From: a virus
DNA length: 25,550 bases
Reading direction: 5' to 3' (one strand)
Virus record (IMG/VR): IMGVR_UViG_3300042506_000051
Span: 1-25,550 of that record
Shown piece by piece: positions 1-7,892 of this stretch. The position numbers and the translations under genes are program-made. Positions within the stretch are counted from its first letter, which is position 1; each line of letters opens with the position of its first letter. The notes below the pieces were generated by a model. The model ran no database searches. It was not told where the DNA came from and was given only the letters and a program-made list of their open reading frames with translations.

Positions 1-70
1 ACCCCCCTTGCATAATTTGGTTCCATGCATGTAGAATCCAAACACCTTTTGGAGTGCACCCCTTTCCTCC
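1..70 (+). promoter_or_regulatory. leader of the terminase operon, with hairpin and weak promoter candidate
   Basis: Non-coding stretch before the first gene. An imperfect hairpin pairs TTTGGTTC (16-23) with GAATCCAAA (34-42), with one bulged T and a 10-base loop containing CATGCATG. A sigma70-like promoter could be read as TTGCAT (8-13) and TAGAAT (32-37) separated by 18 bases; the -10 matches the consensus at five of six bases, the -35 at only three. A GGAG at 51-54 lies 16 bases before the ATG at 71, too far for a normal ribosome site. The window edge hides what lies upstream, so both the promoter and the hairpin are tentative. Confidence 0.25.
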
Positions 71-742
71 ATGATAAAACTTGATATTGATAAAACGGTT
101 CCGTACCCTAAAAGTACCGAATCAGACAAAGCAGCGACCTTGCGTGAAGACATGCAATTGGCCGCCAACACAGCCGCCGTCTTAAAAGGACTGGGCGCTG
201 ATATTGAAGACTCCCCGATTGCACAAGAAGAGGCTGACGAAGTATTTGCTCAGTTTTCGGAAATTGCAAAGAAACAGTTTGAAGACGCAATGTCTGACAA
301 ACCCAAACGGGGCAGGCCACGCACGCGGCCCGACACTCCAGCGCTACTGGAGAAGGTGCCAGTCGCCCAGCGCATTAGTACAATGTTGCGCGAATACAAC
401 AACCCAATAGTTGCAGACGCAGCTGAGCTGCGCTTAGTTGTAACCAACAAGCTTTTGTATCTTGCCGATTGCGGCGACCCCCGCATTGAAATAAAAGCTA
501 CGGAGATGCTGGGCAAGATTAGCGACGTGGGCCTGTTCACTGAGAAAACTGAGATCACCGTGACGTACAACAACATCTCAGACATTGACGAGGCCATTAA
601 AGACAAAATTCGCAAGATGATGAAGTTGAATGCAATTGATGTGCCCTCGGTAGACTTGGACATGCGTAAAGAATTTGAGGACCCCGAGGTGGTTGAGGAC
701 GTAACGCCTAAAGAGCCGCCCGAGGAAGAAGAGAATGTCTGA
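71..742 (+). CDS. probable terminase small subunit
   Basis: A 223-aa protein whose stop overlaps the start of the large terminase gene, the usual place for the small subunit, which recognises phage DNA and loads it onto the packaging motor. Residues 79-86 (KRGRPRTR) form an AT-hook-like motif that could bind the minor groove of AT-rich DNA. It is followed by a helical segment (about 95-155) ending in a stretch, GLFTEKTEITV, that resembles the end of other small terminases. The C-terminus (200-223) is strongly acidic and may contact the large subunit. The ATG at 71 is chosen because no in-frame start lies upstream, although its ribosome site is poor. The function rests mainly on gene order; a classical N-terminal helix-turn-helix is not obvious. 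Confidence 0.65.
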   Translation: MIKLDIDKTVPYPKSTESDKAATLREDMQLAANTAAVLKGLGADIEDSPIAQEEADEVFAQFSEIAKKQFEDAMSDKPKRGRPRTRPDTPALLEKVPVAQRISTMLREYNNPIVADAAELRLVVTNKLLYLADCGDPRIEIKATEMLGKISDVGLFTEKTEITVTYNNISDIDEAIKDKIRKMMKLNAIDVPSVDLDMRKEFEDPEVVEDVTPKEPPEEEENV

Positions 743-2261
743 CGAGTTGGAAAAACTAGACCCGGAGCTCAAGGCGCTGCTGGCTAATCTTCACCTGTTA
801 ACAGAGAATCAGAAAAATGTTATTCTCGCGGACCTCTCCCACAAAGAGATCATGCTGGAGAAGCAGTTAGCCAGAGATACTTTCTTGGGGTTTGTGAATA
901 AGTGCTGGCCAACCTTCATTTCGGGCAGGCATCACAAGATTATGGCCAAGGCGTTTGAAAGAGTGGCCAACGGAGAGTGCAAAAGACTGATTATTAACAT
1001 GCCACCCCGCCATACGAAGTCAGAATTTGCTTCCTACCTCCTACCAGCGTGGTTTTTAGGTAAATACCCTAGCAAAAAGATCATTCAGAGCTCAAATACA
1101 GGCGAATTAGCGGTCGGATTTGGCCGAAAAGTGCGAAATCTGGTCGATTCTGACGTTTATAAAGCAATTTTTCCTGATTTTGAGCTCCAACAGGACTCAA
1201 AAGCCGCTGGAAGGTGGAATACCAACAAAGGCGGCGACTATTTTGCGATTGGTGTGGGCGGTACGGTGACCGGTAAAGGTGCCGATATCCTGATTATTGA
1301 TGACCCGCACTCGGAGCAAGAAGCAGCAATGGCTGCAAGTAACCCAGATGTGTACGATAAAGTAACCGAGTGGTATACGTCTGGTCCGCGCCAGCGACTT
1401 CAGCCGGGCGGGTCGATCGTAGTCGTGATGACTCGTTGGGCGCAGCGGGATTTAACGGGCCAAGTACTTAAAGCTGCTGCTGCCCGTGGGGGAGAGCAGT
1501 GGGAAGTCATTGAGTTTCCCGCCATCATGCCTAGTGGTAAACCCCTATGGCCAGAGTTTTGGTCTTTGGAGGAGTTGGAAGCCCTGCGGCAAGAATTGCC
1601 TAATAGTAAGTGGCAAGCACAGTACCAGCAGAACCCCGTGGGTAATGAGAGTGCGATCATTAAGCGGGACTGGTGGAAATGGTGGGAACTTGAAAGACCA
1701 CCGGCATGTGATTATATTTTGCAGTCATGGGACACAGCGTTTGAAAAGTCCAATCGTGCTGACTATTCAGTGGGCATGACGTGGGGGGTTTTCTACAACG
1801 ACGAAGACTACAGCTTGCCAAACATCATTTTGCTCAATGTGTACAGGAAACGCGTAGAGTGGGTGCAGCTCAAGAAGGATGTGTTTGAAGAATACAACGA
1901 GTGGGAGCCGGACGGTGTAATCATTGAGAAGAAAGCCACCGGCGCACCGCTTATCTATGAGTTAAGAGCGATGGGTATTCCAGTTCAGGAATACACGCCG
2001 AGCAGGGGTCAAGACAAAATTGCCCGTTTGAACTCGGTCTCGGACATAATTGCGTCAGGGAAAGTATGGGTTCCCCGTACCTCTTGGGCGGAAGAAGCAG
2101 TTGATGAGATTGCCGCATTTCCGTCTGGCGAGCACGACGACTTGGTGGACGCGACCACTCTTGCACTGATGCGGTTCAGGCAGGGGGGTTTTCTTCGCTT
2201 GCCTTCCGACGAACCGGAAGAACAAAAGTTTTTTAAACGCCGTAATGCGGTGTTCTATTGA
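735..2261 (+). CDS. terL: terminase large subunit (packaging ATPase and nuclease)
   Basis: This 508-aa protein is the motor that pumps DNA into the procapsid and cuts the concatemer. The N-terminal ATPase carries a Walker A-like PPRHTKS (90-96), a Walker B ILIIDD (185-190) and a coupling-type VVVMTRW (229-235). The C-terminal RNase H-fold nuclease shows its acidic residues in order: D333 in SWDTA, E398 in IIEKK, and D468/D469 in HDDLVD. The length is normal for T4 gp17/P22 gp2-type terminases and both domains look intact. Translation starts at the ATG at 735, eight bases inside the preceding gene, behind GAGGAA at 722-727. This is one of the surest calls in the window. Confidence 0.96.
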   Translation: MSDELEKLDPELKALLANLHLLTENQKNVILADLSHKEIMLEKQLARDTFLGFVNKCWPTFISGRHHKIMAKAFERVANGECKRLIINMPPRHTKSEFASYLLPAWFLGKYPSKKIIQSSNTGELAVGFGRKVRNLVDSDVYKAIFPDFELQQDSKAAGRWNTNKGGDYFAIGVGGTVTGKGADILIIDDPHSEQEAAMAASNPDVYDKVTEWYTSGPRQRLQPGGSIVVVMTRWAQRDLTGQVLKAAAARGGEQWEVIEFPAIMPSGKPLWPEFWSLEELEALRQELPNSKWQAQYQQNPVGNESAIIKRDWWKWWELERPPACDYILQSWDTAFEKSNRADYSVGMTWGVFYNDEDYSLPNIILLNVYRKRVEWVQLKKDVFEEYNEWEPDGVIIEKKATGAPLIYELRAMGIPVQEYTPSRGQDKIARLNSVSDIIASGKVWVPRTSWAEEAVDEIAAFPSGEHDDLVDATTLALMRFRQGGFLRLPSDEPEEQKFFKRRNAVFY

Positions 2262-2270
2262 GGATGATAT

Positions 2271-4721
2271 ATGGCTACTAATATTGATAAAGCTCTGTAT
2301 TCTTTGATTCCCGGAATGGATGATCAAAGTATGGTTCCAGAAGACGCAATTGAGATTGAGGTCGAGGACCCAGAATCTATGAGTATTAGCATGGGCGGTA
2401 TAGAAATTGACCTATCGCCTGAAAGCAAAAAAGCAAGTGAAAAGTTTGATGCCAACCTTGCAGAAGATATGGACGAGGGTGAGCTGGGTAAGCTTGCGTC
2501 TGAGTTGATGGGATTAGTGGATGCGGATATTGCCAGTCGCAAAGATTGGACAGATGCGTACGTTAAAGGTCTTGAAGTTTTGGGGATGAAATATGAAGAG
2601 AGAACTGAGCCGTGGAACGGCGCTTGTGGAGTGTTTTCTACTGTACTCACGGAAGCGGCAATTAGGTTTCAGAGTGAGACTATCACGGAAACGTTCCCAG
2701 CTGCGGGGCCTGTTAAAACAGAAATTATTGGGGCCATTGATCGTCTTAAAGAGGAGGCTGCGGAGCGCGTAAAAGATGATATGAATTACCGCTTGACTGA
2801 GGAGATGCCTGAGTATCGTCCCGAGCATGAGCGCATGTTGTTTAACCTAGGTCTCGCGGGCGCGGCCTTCAAGAAAGTTTATTACGATCCGGGCCTTAAA
2901 AGGCAGACCGCGATCTTCTTGCCCGCTGAAGATGTGATCATCCCTTATGGGTCGTCGGGCGCACGTACCGCTGAGCGCGTCACACACTTAATGCGTAAGA
3001 CGAAAAACGACATTAAGAAGCTACAAGTTGCAGGTTTCTACCGTGATGTTGACATGGGTGATCCGGTTAGTATTTATAACGATGTTGAGAAGAAAAAAGC
3101 CGAAGAGCAGGGCTACTCCATAACAGACGATGACCGCTATCAATTAGCGGAAATTCAAGTAGATTATGTGATGCCGGGTGATGAGACCGAAGACGAGATT
3201 GCAGTTCCTTACATTATTACCATTGATCGCGGAACAGACGAAGTTCTTGCCATTTACAGAAACTGGAATGAAGATGACTCAACATATGCGAAGCGTCAGC
3301 ACTTGGTTCAGTACGACTATATCCCGGGCTTTGGTGCTTATGGTATGGGTCTTATCCATATCATCGGCGGCTATGCTCGCGCTGGCACTTCTCTTATTAG
3401 GCAACTCGTTGACGCGGGTACTCTAGCTAATCTGCCGGGTGGCTTGAAGTCTCGGGGTCTGCGTGTTAAGGGTGACGATACACCGATTGCACCGGGCGAG
3501 TTCCGCGACGTAGATATCCCAAGCGGGTCTATCAAAGACAACATCATGACGCTCCCGTACAAGGAGCCGTCGCAGGTGTTGCTGGCGCTATTGAATCAGA
3601 TTACTGAAGAAGGTAGACGACTTGGTTCTATTGCTGACATGAAGATGTCGGACATGAGCGCGCAGGCTCCCGTGGGTACAACACTTGCGCTGCTTGAGAG
3701 ACAACTCAAGATCATGGGTGCTGTTCAAGCCCGCGTGCACAACTCGATGAAAGAGGAGTTCAAACTTCTCAAGAGCATCATCAGAGACAACATGCCCGAG
3801 GACTACGACTACGAGCCCGCTGGTGGAGATCGCACAGCCAAGCGCGAAGACTACGACATCGTTGAAGTGATACCGGTCAGTGATCCCAACAGCTCAACAA
3901 TGGCTCAGCGCATCATGCAGTATCAGGCTGTGATGCAGCTTGCGCAGCAGGCTCCGCAAATTTACAACTTGCCTGTTTTACATAGACAGATGATTGAGGT
4001 GCTGGGTGTAAAGAACGCCGATAAGCTCGTGCCGGTTGATGATGATCAGAAGCCCAGAGACCCGATTAGCGAGAACATGGCGTTCCTCAATGGTGAGCCA
4101 ACAAAGGCGTTCATCTACCAAGATCACGATGCGCACATTGCGGTGCACTCGACGTTCATGCAGGACCCCATGATTGCACAGCAGATGGGGCAGAACCCCA
4201 TGGCGCAGCAGATGATGGGCGCAATTCAAGCGCATATTGCAGAGCACTTAGCGTTCCTGTATCGCAAGAAAATTGAAGAGCAGTTAGGTGTAGCACTGCC
4301 CGCTCCGAACGAAGAGTTGCCTGAAGAGACTGAAGTGCAGTTGTCTCAACTTGTTGCGCAAGCGTCCGCTCAGCTCTTGCAGCAGAACATGTCTATGGCT
4401 CAGCAGCAGAAAGCCCAACAGTTGCAGCAAGACCCGCTGATTCAGATGCAGCAAGCGGAGCTCCAGATCAAGGCGCAAGATGCTCAGACTCGTGCGCAGA
4501 AAACTCAGGCCGATATTCAGTTGGCGCAAGAGAAACTCAAACTGGATGCACAGCGCATGCAGATCGATATGCAGAAGGAACAACAGCGTGTAGCCTCGCA
4601 AGAACGTCAGAGCACGGAACGGGTATCTGCACAGGATCGTCAGGTTGCGCATAAGCTCAAGGTTGACCTCGTCAAAACCATGAACAAACCAACATCTACA
4701 CCGAAAGGGCCGGTAAGGTAA
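2271..4721 (+). CDS. portal protein, P22-like, with long C-terminal helical tail
   Basis: An 816-aa protein directly after the large terminase. It would form the dodecameric ring through which DNA enters and leaves the head and on which the terminase and adaptors dock. The length is close to the P22 portal class (about 725 aa) plus an extension. The first ~80 residues are acidic. The middle contains the mixed alpha/beta core (EPWNGACGVFSTVLTEAA and onward). From about residue 690 the protein is a long Gln/Ala/Lys-rich coiled coil, which corresponds to the helical barrel of P22-type portals. GAGGAT (2260-2265) precedes the ATG, overlapping the terL stop. Assignment rests on size, position and core sequence; no single catalytic motif exists for portals. 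Confidence 0.9.
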   Translation: MATNIDKALYSLIPGMDDQSMVPEDAIEIEVEDPESMSISMGGIEIDLSPESKKASEKFDANLAEDMDEGELGKLASELMGLVDADIASRKDWTDAYVKGLEVLGMKYEERTEPWNGACGVFSTVLTEAAIRFQSETITETFPAAGPVKTEIIGAIDRLKEEAAERVKDDMNYRLTEEMPEYRPEHERMLFNLGLAGAAFKKVYYDPGLKRQTAIFLPAEDVIIPYGSSGARTAERVTHLMRKTKNDIKKLQVAGFYRDVDMGDPVSIYNDVEKKKAEEQGYSITDDDRYQLAEIQVDYVMPGDETEDEIAVPYIITIDRGTDEVLAIYRNWNEDDSTYAKRQHLVQYDYIPGFGAYGMGLIHIIGGYARAGTSLIRQLVDAGTLANLPGGLKSRGLRVKGDDTPIAPGEFRDVDIPSGSIKDNIMTLPYKEPSQVLLALLNQITEEGRRLGSIADMKMSDMSAQAPVGTTLALLERQLKIMGAVQARVHNSMKEEFKLLKSIIRDNMPEDYDYEPAGGDRTAKREDYDIVEVIPVSDPNSSTMAQRIMQYQAVMQLAQQAPQIYNLPVLHRQMIEVLGVKNADKLVPVDDDQKPRDPISENMAFLNGEPTKAFIYQDHDAHIAVHSTFMQDPMIAQQMGQNPMAQQMMGAIQAHIAEHLAFLYRKKIEEQLGVALPAPNEELPEETEVQLSQLVAQASAQLLQQNMSMAQQQKAQQLQQDPLIQMQQAELQIKAQDAQTRAQKTQADIQLAQEKLKLDAQRMQIDMQKEQQRVASQERQSTERVSAQDRQVAHKLKVDLVKTMNKPTSTPKGPVR

Positions 4722-5240
4722 ATGATCACTATATTTAGCCCCGAGGAACGCGCTTCGCTTACCGCAGCGTTTGATGCTGTAGAAGATAAGAACGAAGAGA
4801 AAGAAGTTTTCTACAAGAATAGCAAGGGAGTTTATAACTTACCTGCTTCGTTGGCGTACGTTGATCGCATAACCAAACGGATTCAACAGCGTTACCCCGG
4901 CGCTAAGTTTGATAGTACTTACGCACGCGTGTACACGCGGGGCAGTTACCTTGGCATTCATACAGATCGTCGGGGTTTAGACGTTACGTTAAGTGTATGT
5001 CTCGAAGATAGAAACAACCTTGAGTGGCCGCTGTTTATTAGTACAAGCACGATAGATGGTGAGGAGTGGGATCATCACGCAGACCATACGCGGTTTAAGA
5101 AAGAGTTTCTTGGCGTAGTGTGCCCGCCGGGGCAGGGGGCGATGATGGAGGGGCGCAAACACCCTCATTGGCGGGATGAGCTGCTCTGCGGAGAAGCGCA
5201 AAGAGCAGTGTATGTGTTCTATCACTGGAGCTTAACATGA
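4722..5240 (+). CDS. 2OG-Fe(II) dioxygenase, prolyl-hydroxylase-like
   Basis: A 172-aa protein of the 2-oxoglutarate/Fe(II)-dependent oxygenase fold, starting immediately after the portal stop. The metal ligands are visible: H80-x-D82 in GIHTDRRG and a distal His, most likely H147 in GRKHPHWRD. R161 (AQRAVYVFYHW) is the likely 2-oxoglutarate anchor. Spacing and the terminal YVFYHW strand fit the P4H/SM-20-like group. Known family members hydroxylate protein prolines or other side chains, and some act on nucleic acids; this substrate is unknown. Sitting inside the head-assembly operon suggests co-expression with virion proteins, hence possibly a virion or host-protein target, but that is inference. 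All catalytic residues look present. Confidence 0.8.
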   Translation: MITIFSPEERASLTAAFDAVEDKNEEKEVFYKNSKGVYNLPASLAYVDRITKRIQQRYPGAKFDSTYARVYTRGSYLGIHTDRRGLDVTLSVCLEDRNNLEWPLFISTSTIDGEEWDHHADHTRFKKEFLGVVCPPGQGAMMEGRKHPHWRDELLCGEAQRAVYVFYHWSLT

Positions 5241-5428
5241 CAGAAGCAGAAATACTCAAGCGACAAAACGACGAGTTTCGCCAGCAGGCGATTAACAAAC
5301 TGATATCCGGGGCAGTTAAAGACTATCCTGAATACAGAGAATTGGTTGGTGTTATTAGGGGTCTTGACCATGCCAATTACAACCTTCAAGACCTCAAACA
5401 ACGTATGGAAAGATTAAATGATGAGTGA
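5237..5428 (+). CDS. small hypothetical protein
   Basis: A 63-aa protein starting in a 4-base ATGA overlap with the oxygenase gene, with GGAG at 5227-5230 as ribosome site. The sequence is charged and predicted helical throughout, with no cysteines, membrane segment or recognisable motif. The first half (EILKRQNDEFRQQAINKLIS) and the last 20 residues are amphipathic and could form a short coiled coil. It lies between an oxygenase and a co-chaperonin in the head operon and overlaps the next gene by 11 bases, so translational coupling is likely. A minor assembly factor is possible, but I do not recognise the family. Confidence 0.6.
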   Translation: MTEAEILKRQNDEFRQQAINKLISGAVKDYPEYRELVGVIRGLDHANYNLQDLKQRMERLNDE

Positions 5429-5825
5429 AATCCTAGTAAGCCAAGACGGTGCCACAGCCACTGTACTTCCCGCGACGGCTGAAGAGAAAGCAAAACAGGT
5501 TCCTGATCCTGTTACTTTTCACATTCTTTGTATGCTCCCTAAAGCAGCAGAAGAATTTACCGAAACCGGTATTCTTAAGTCAGCAACTGCCATGTATCAC
5601 GAGGAGCTCCTCTCCCCTGTGTTATTCGTTGCAAAGCTTGGACCCGACTCGTTTAAAGATGAAAAGCGTTTTCCTTCTGGACCTTCATGCCAAGTTGGGG
5701 ATTTCATTATCACCCGCCCAAATACTGGTACCCGTATGAAAATACACGGTACAGAATGGCGTTTGATTAGTGACGACTCGATTGAAGCTGTTGTGCAAGA
5801 CCCTCGCGGTATTCAACGTCCATAA
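5418..5825 (+). CDS. GroES-like co-chaperonin
   Basis: A 135-aa protein whose C-terminal ~100 residues follow the GroES (Cpn10) pattern. An opening strand (VTFHILCMLP) leads to a loop with TETGILKS (48-55), in the place of the GroES mobile loop GGIVL. Then come a strand like GEVLAVG (SPVLFVAKLG, 66-75), VGDFIITR (93-100) matching the GroES VGDIVIF, NTGTRMKIHGTEW (102-114), and a final ISDDSIEAVV (117-126) matching MSESDILAIV. Phage co-chaperonins such as T4 gp31 replace host GroES so that GroEL can fold the capsid protein. Its place just before the scaffold and capsid genes fits that role. An extra ~30-residue N-terminal segment is of unknown purpose. Alternative start: the second ATG three bases later. 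Confidence 0.75.
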   Translation: MMSEILVSQDGATATVLPATAEEKAKQVPDPVTFHILCMLPKAAEEFTETGILKSATAMYHEELLSPVLFVAKLGPDSFKDEKRFPSGPSCQVGDFIITRPNTGTRMKIHGTEWRLISDDSIEAVVQDPRGIQRP

Positions 5826-5834
5826 GGAAAAATC

Positions 5835-6800
5835 ATGGCCACATTTGAAAAAACTGAGTTTACATTCCCAGATGAGAAGGAAGAGGCTGAGAAAAATGCA
5901 AATCAGCTTCTAAAAGACGACGATATCGAGATTGAAATTGTCGACAACACGCCTCCGTCAGACCGCAATCGCGCTCCCCTAGATACTCCCCCCGAGGAGG
6001 TTACAGACGAGGAACTTGATAAATACACTGATGTCAAGCTCAAAGAACGTCTAGCCAAACTGGGTAAGGGGTATCACGACGAACGCCGCGCCAAAGAAGC
6101 CGCCTTCCGGGAAAAGGAAGAGGCTATCCGCATGACGCAGTCGGTTGTTGAGGAGAACAAGAAGCTAAAAGGTTCGCTAAACACGAACCAAGAAGTTCTC
6201 TTAGAACAGGCTAAAAAAGTTGTAGCCAATGACCTCGACAAAGCCAAGATTAAATACAAGGCGGCGTATGAGTCAGGAGACTCCGAAGCCATGGTTGAGG
6301 CGCAGGAAGAGCTAACCGTAGCCCGGATGAAAGTCGAGCGCGTAAATAGTTTTAAGCCTACCCCTTTACAAGAGGAAAAAAATGAGGTACAAAACACACA
6401 ATTCACGCAAGCACCCCCTGTGGACCGCAAAGCCGAGGCTTGGAAAGATTCCAATCCGTGGTTTGGCAAAGATAGGGAAATGACCGGTTATGCGTTTGCG
6501 TTGCATGAAAAACTGGTCGTAGAGGATGGCATTGATCCTAGTTCGGATGAGTATTACCGGAAACTCAACGGACGGATTCGCCAAGTGTTTCCAGAGAAGT
6601 TTAACTCTGGGGACTCCGCTGATGCACAAACATCTCAGCGCTCAAGTAAATCAAACGTAGTTGCACCTGCGACGAGAAGTACTGCACCACGAAAAATCGT
6701 ACTTTCACCGGACCAAGTGCGCATGGCAAATAGGCTTGGAGTCCCATTAAAACTCTATGCCGAGAAAGTTGCTGAACAAGAGAGGAATAAAAATGGCTGA
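5835..6800 (+). CDS. probable capsid scaffolding protein
   Basis: A 321-aa, highly charged protein with AAGGAAA as ribosome site just before the ATG. The first ~65 residues are acidic; residues ~75-190 are rich in Lys/Glu with heptad-like spacing and should form a coiled coil. The centre is Gln/Pro-rich. The last ~35 residues are basic and amphipathic (LSPDQVRMANRLGVPLKLYA), like the C-terminal capsid-binding helices of phage scaffolds. Position between portal/co-chaperonin and major capsid genes is where P22-type phages keep the scaffold, which templates the procapsid and then leaves. Sequence identity to a named scaffold cannot be shown here, so the call rests on composition, architecture and order. 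Confidence 0.72.
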   Translation: MATFEKTEFTFPDEKEEAEKNANQLLKDDDIEIEIVDNTPPSDRNRAPLDTPPEEVTDEELDKYTDVKLKERLAKLGKGYHDERRAKEAAFREKEEAIRMTQSVVEENKKLKGSLNTNQEVLLEQAKKVVANDLDKAKIKYKAAYESGDSEAMVEAQEELTVARMKVERVNSFKPTPLQEEKNEVQNTQFTQAPPVDRKAEAWKDSNPWFGKDREMTGYAFALHEKLVVEDGIDPSSDEYYRKLNGRIRQVFPEKFNSGDSADAQTSQRSSKSNVVAPATRSTAPRKIVLSPDQVRMANRLGVPLKLYAEKVAEQERNKNG

Positions 6801-7260
6801 ACAAAATCGAATGAACCGCGCTTTAGAGACTCGTGAAAAAGAAGCAAGACCCGTTGCAAAGTGGGCTCCTGCCGAATTACTCCCGCACGTTGATGAAGAA
6901 CCCGGTTATGCAATGAGATGGATTCGCACCAGTATGGGTGGTGTAGGTGACGCCAAAAATATTTCTGCAAAACTCCGCGAAGGATGGGAGCCCGTAAAGG
7001 CTTCACAACACCCTGAAGCGCAAACTTATATCGATCCTAATTCTCGATTTAAAGATGCGATTGAAATTGGTGGACTTATTCTTTGCAAAACACCGGCTGA
7101 GTTTATTGACCAACGCGCTGCGTACTACCGTAATTTGGCTGAATCGCAGATGCAATCAGTAGACAACAGCTTCATGCGCGAAAACGACGCCCGGATGCCC
7201 CTGTTTAGCGATAAACGCACGACAGTGACTAAAGGTGCCGGTTTCGGTTCTGGATCTTAA
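6793..7260 (+). CDS. hypothetical head-region protein
   Basis: A 155-aa protein between the scaffold and capsid genes. I start it at the ATG at 6793, preceded by AGAGGAAT (6781-6788), rather than at an in-frame ATG 36 bases upstream that lacks a ribosome site and lies deeper inside the scaffold gene. The N-terminus is basic and Arg-rich (MAEQNRMNRALETREKEAR). The middle has WIRTSMGGVGDAKNI and a globular stretch around IEIGGLILCKTPAEF. The C-terminus is disordered-looking and Gly/Ser-rich. Similar proteins occur at this position in environmental phages, but I know no assigned function. A minor head or capsid-maturation role is possible from location alone. Confidence 0.65.
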   Translation: MAEQNRMNRALETREKEARPVAKWAPAELLPHVDEEPGYAMRWIRTSMGGVGDAKNISAKLREGWEPVKASQHPEAQTYIDPNSRFKDAIEIGGLILCKTPAEFIDQRAAYYRNLAESQMQSVDNSFMRENDARMPLFSDKRTTVTKGAGFGSGS

Positions 7261-7276
7261 TTTTTAGGAGTCTTAA

Positions 7277-7879
7277 ATGGCACTAACAGCAGCACCCTAT
7301 GGGCTACGTCCCATCAATCGTATCGACGGCATGCCCTATGCTGGCGCTACGAGTCAGTTCTTGATTGACCCCGCTGGCGAAGGTACTAACTTGTTTTATG
7401 GACAAGTTGTTATCATCGGCGCTGACGGTTATATCGCTCTGTCTACCGCTACCGGCGCAGACATCACTACCAATAACCTTGGTGGTGCTAACGTAGGTGC
7501 AATCGGCGTTTTCGTCGGCGCATCCTATATCAACGCACAAGGTCAGCAGATTTACGGTCAGTACTACCCCTCCGGCACAACCGGCGTGGTGACTGCATAC
7601 GTGATCACTGACCCTAACGTTACTTTCCAAGCACAGCTAGATGGTTCTGGCGCTCAATCAGTTTTGGGCAGCAACACCTTCTTTGCCGCTGTACAGAGCA
7701 CTAGCACTGGTTCAACCCAGACTGGTAACTCGACCAGTGCTTTGGAGTCAACCGTGGTTCAAACTGCTGCGGCCTTCCGTATTGTGGGCTTTGCCTCCAC
7801 TCCGGGCGATGCGTTTACTGATGTGTTGGTTAAGTTCAACCCCAGTGCTCATTCGTACATGAACAACGTTGGCCTGTAA
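7277..7879 (+). CDS. probable head structural or decoration protein
   Basis: A 200-aa protein beginning MALTAAPYGLRPINRIDG, preceded by TTAGGAG, directly upstream of the capsid gene. Composition is that of a beta-rich virion protein: abundant Gly, Thr, Ser, Ala and Val, almost no charge in the middle, and no cysteines. The PYGLRPINRIDGMPYAGAT opening recurs in small structural proteins next to capsid genes in aquatic phages. A decoration protein stabilising the expanded shell is the most natural reading, as many phages place it beside the capsid gene, but no family-specific residue proves it. A minor tail or spike protein is the alternative. Confidence 0.6.
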   Translation: MALTAAPYGLRPINRIDGMPYAGATSQFLIDPAGEGTNLFYGQVVIIGADGYIALSTATGADITTNNLGGANVGAIGVFVGASYINAQGQQIYGQYYPSGTTGVVTAYVITDPNVTFQAQLDGSGAQSVLGSNTFFAAVQSTSTGSTQTGNSTSALESTVVQTAAAFRIVGFASTPGDAFTDVLVKFNPSAHSYMNNVGL

Positions 7880-7892
7880 GGAGTAAATTACC

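Noticed and set aside
250-663. A 137-codon - strand frame opposite the small terminase gene
   Set aside because: Codon shadow of a well-supported + strand gene; Ser-rich product without motif, no ribosome site, and no other - strand gene in the window.
6757-6792. Upstream extension of the gene at 6793
   Set aside because: No ribosome site before the upstream ATG, whereas AGAGGAAT stands properly before 6793.
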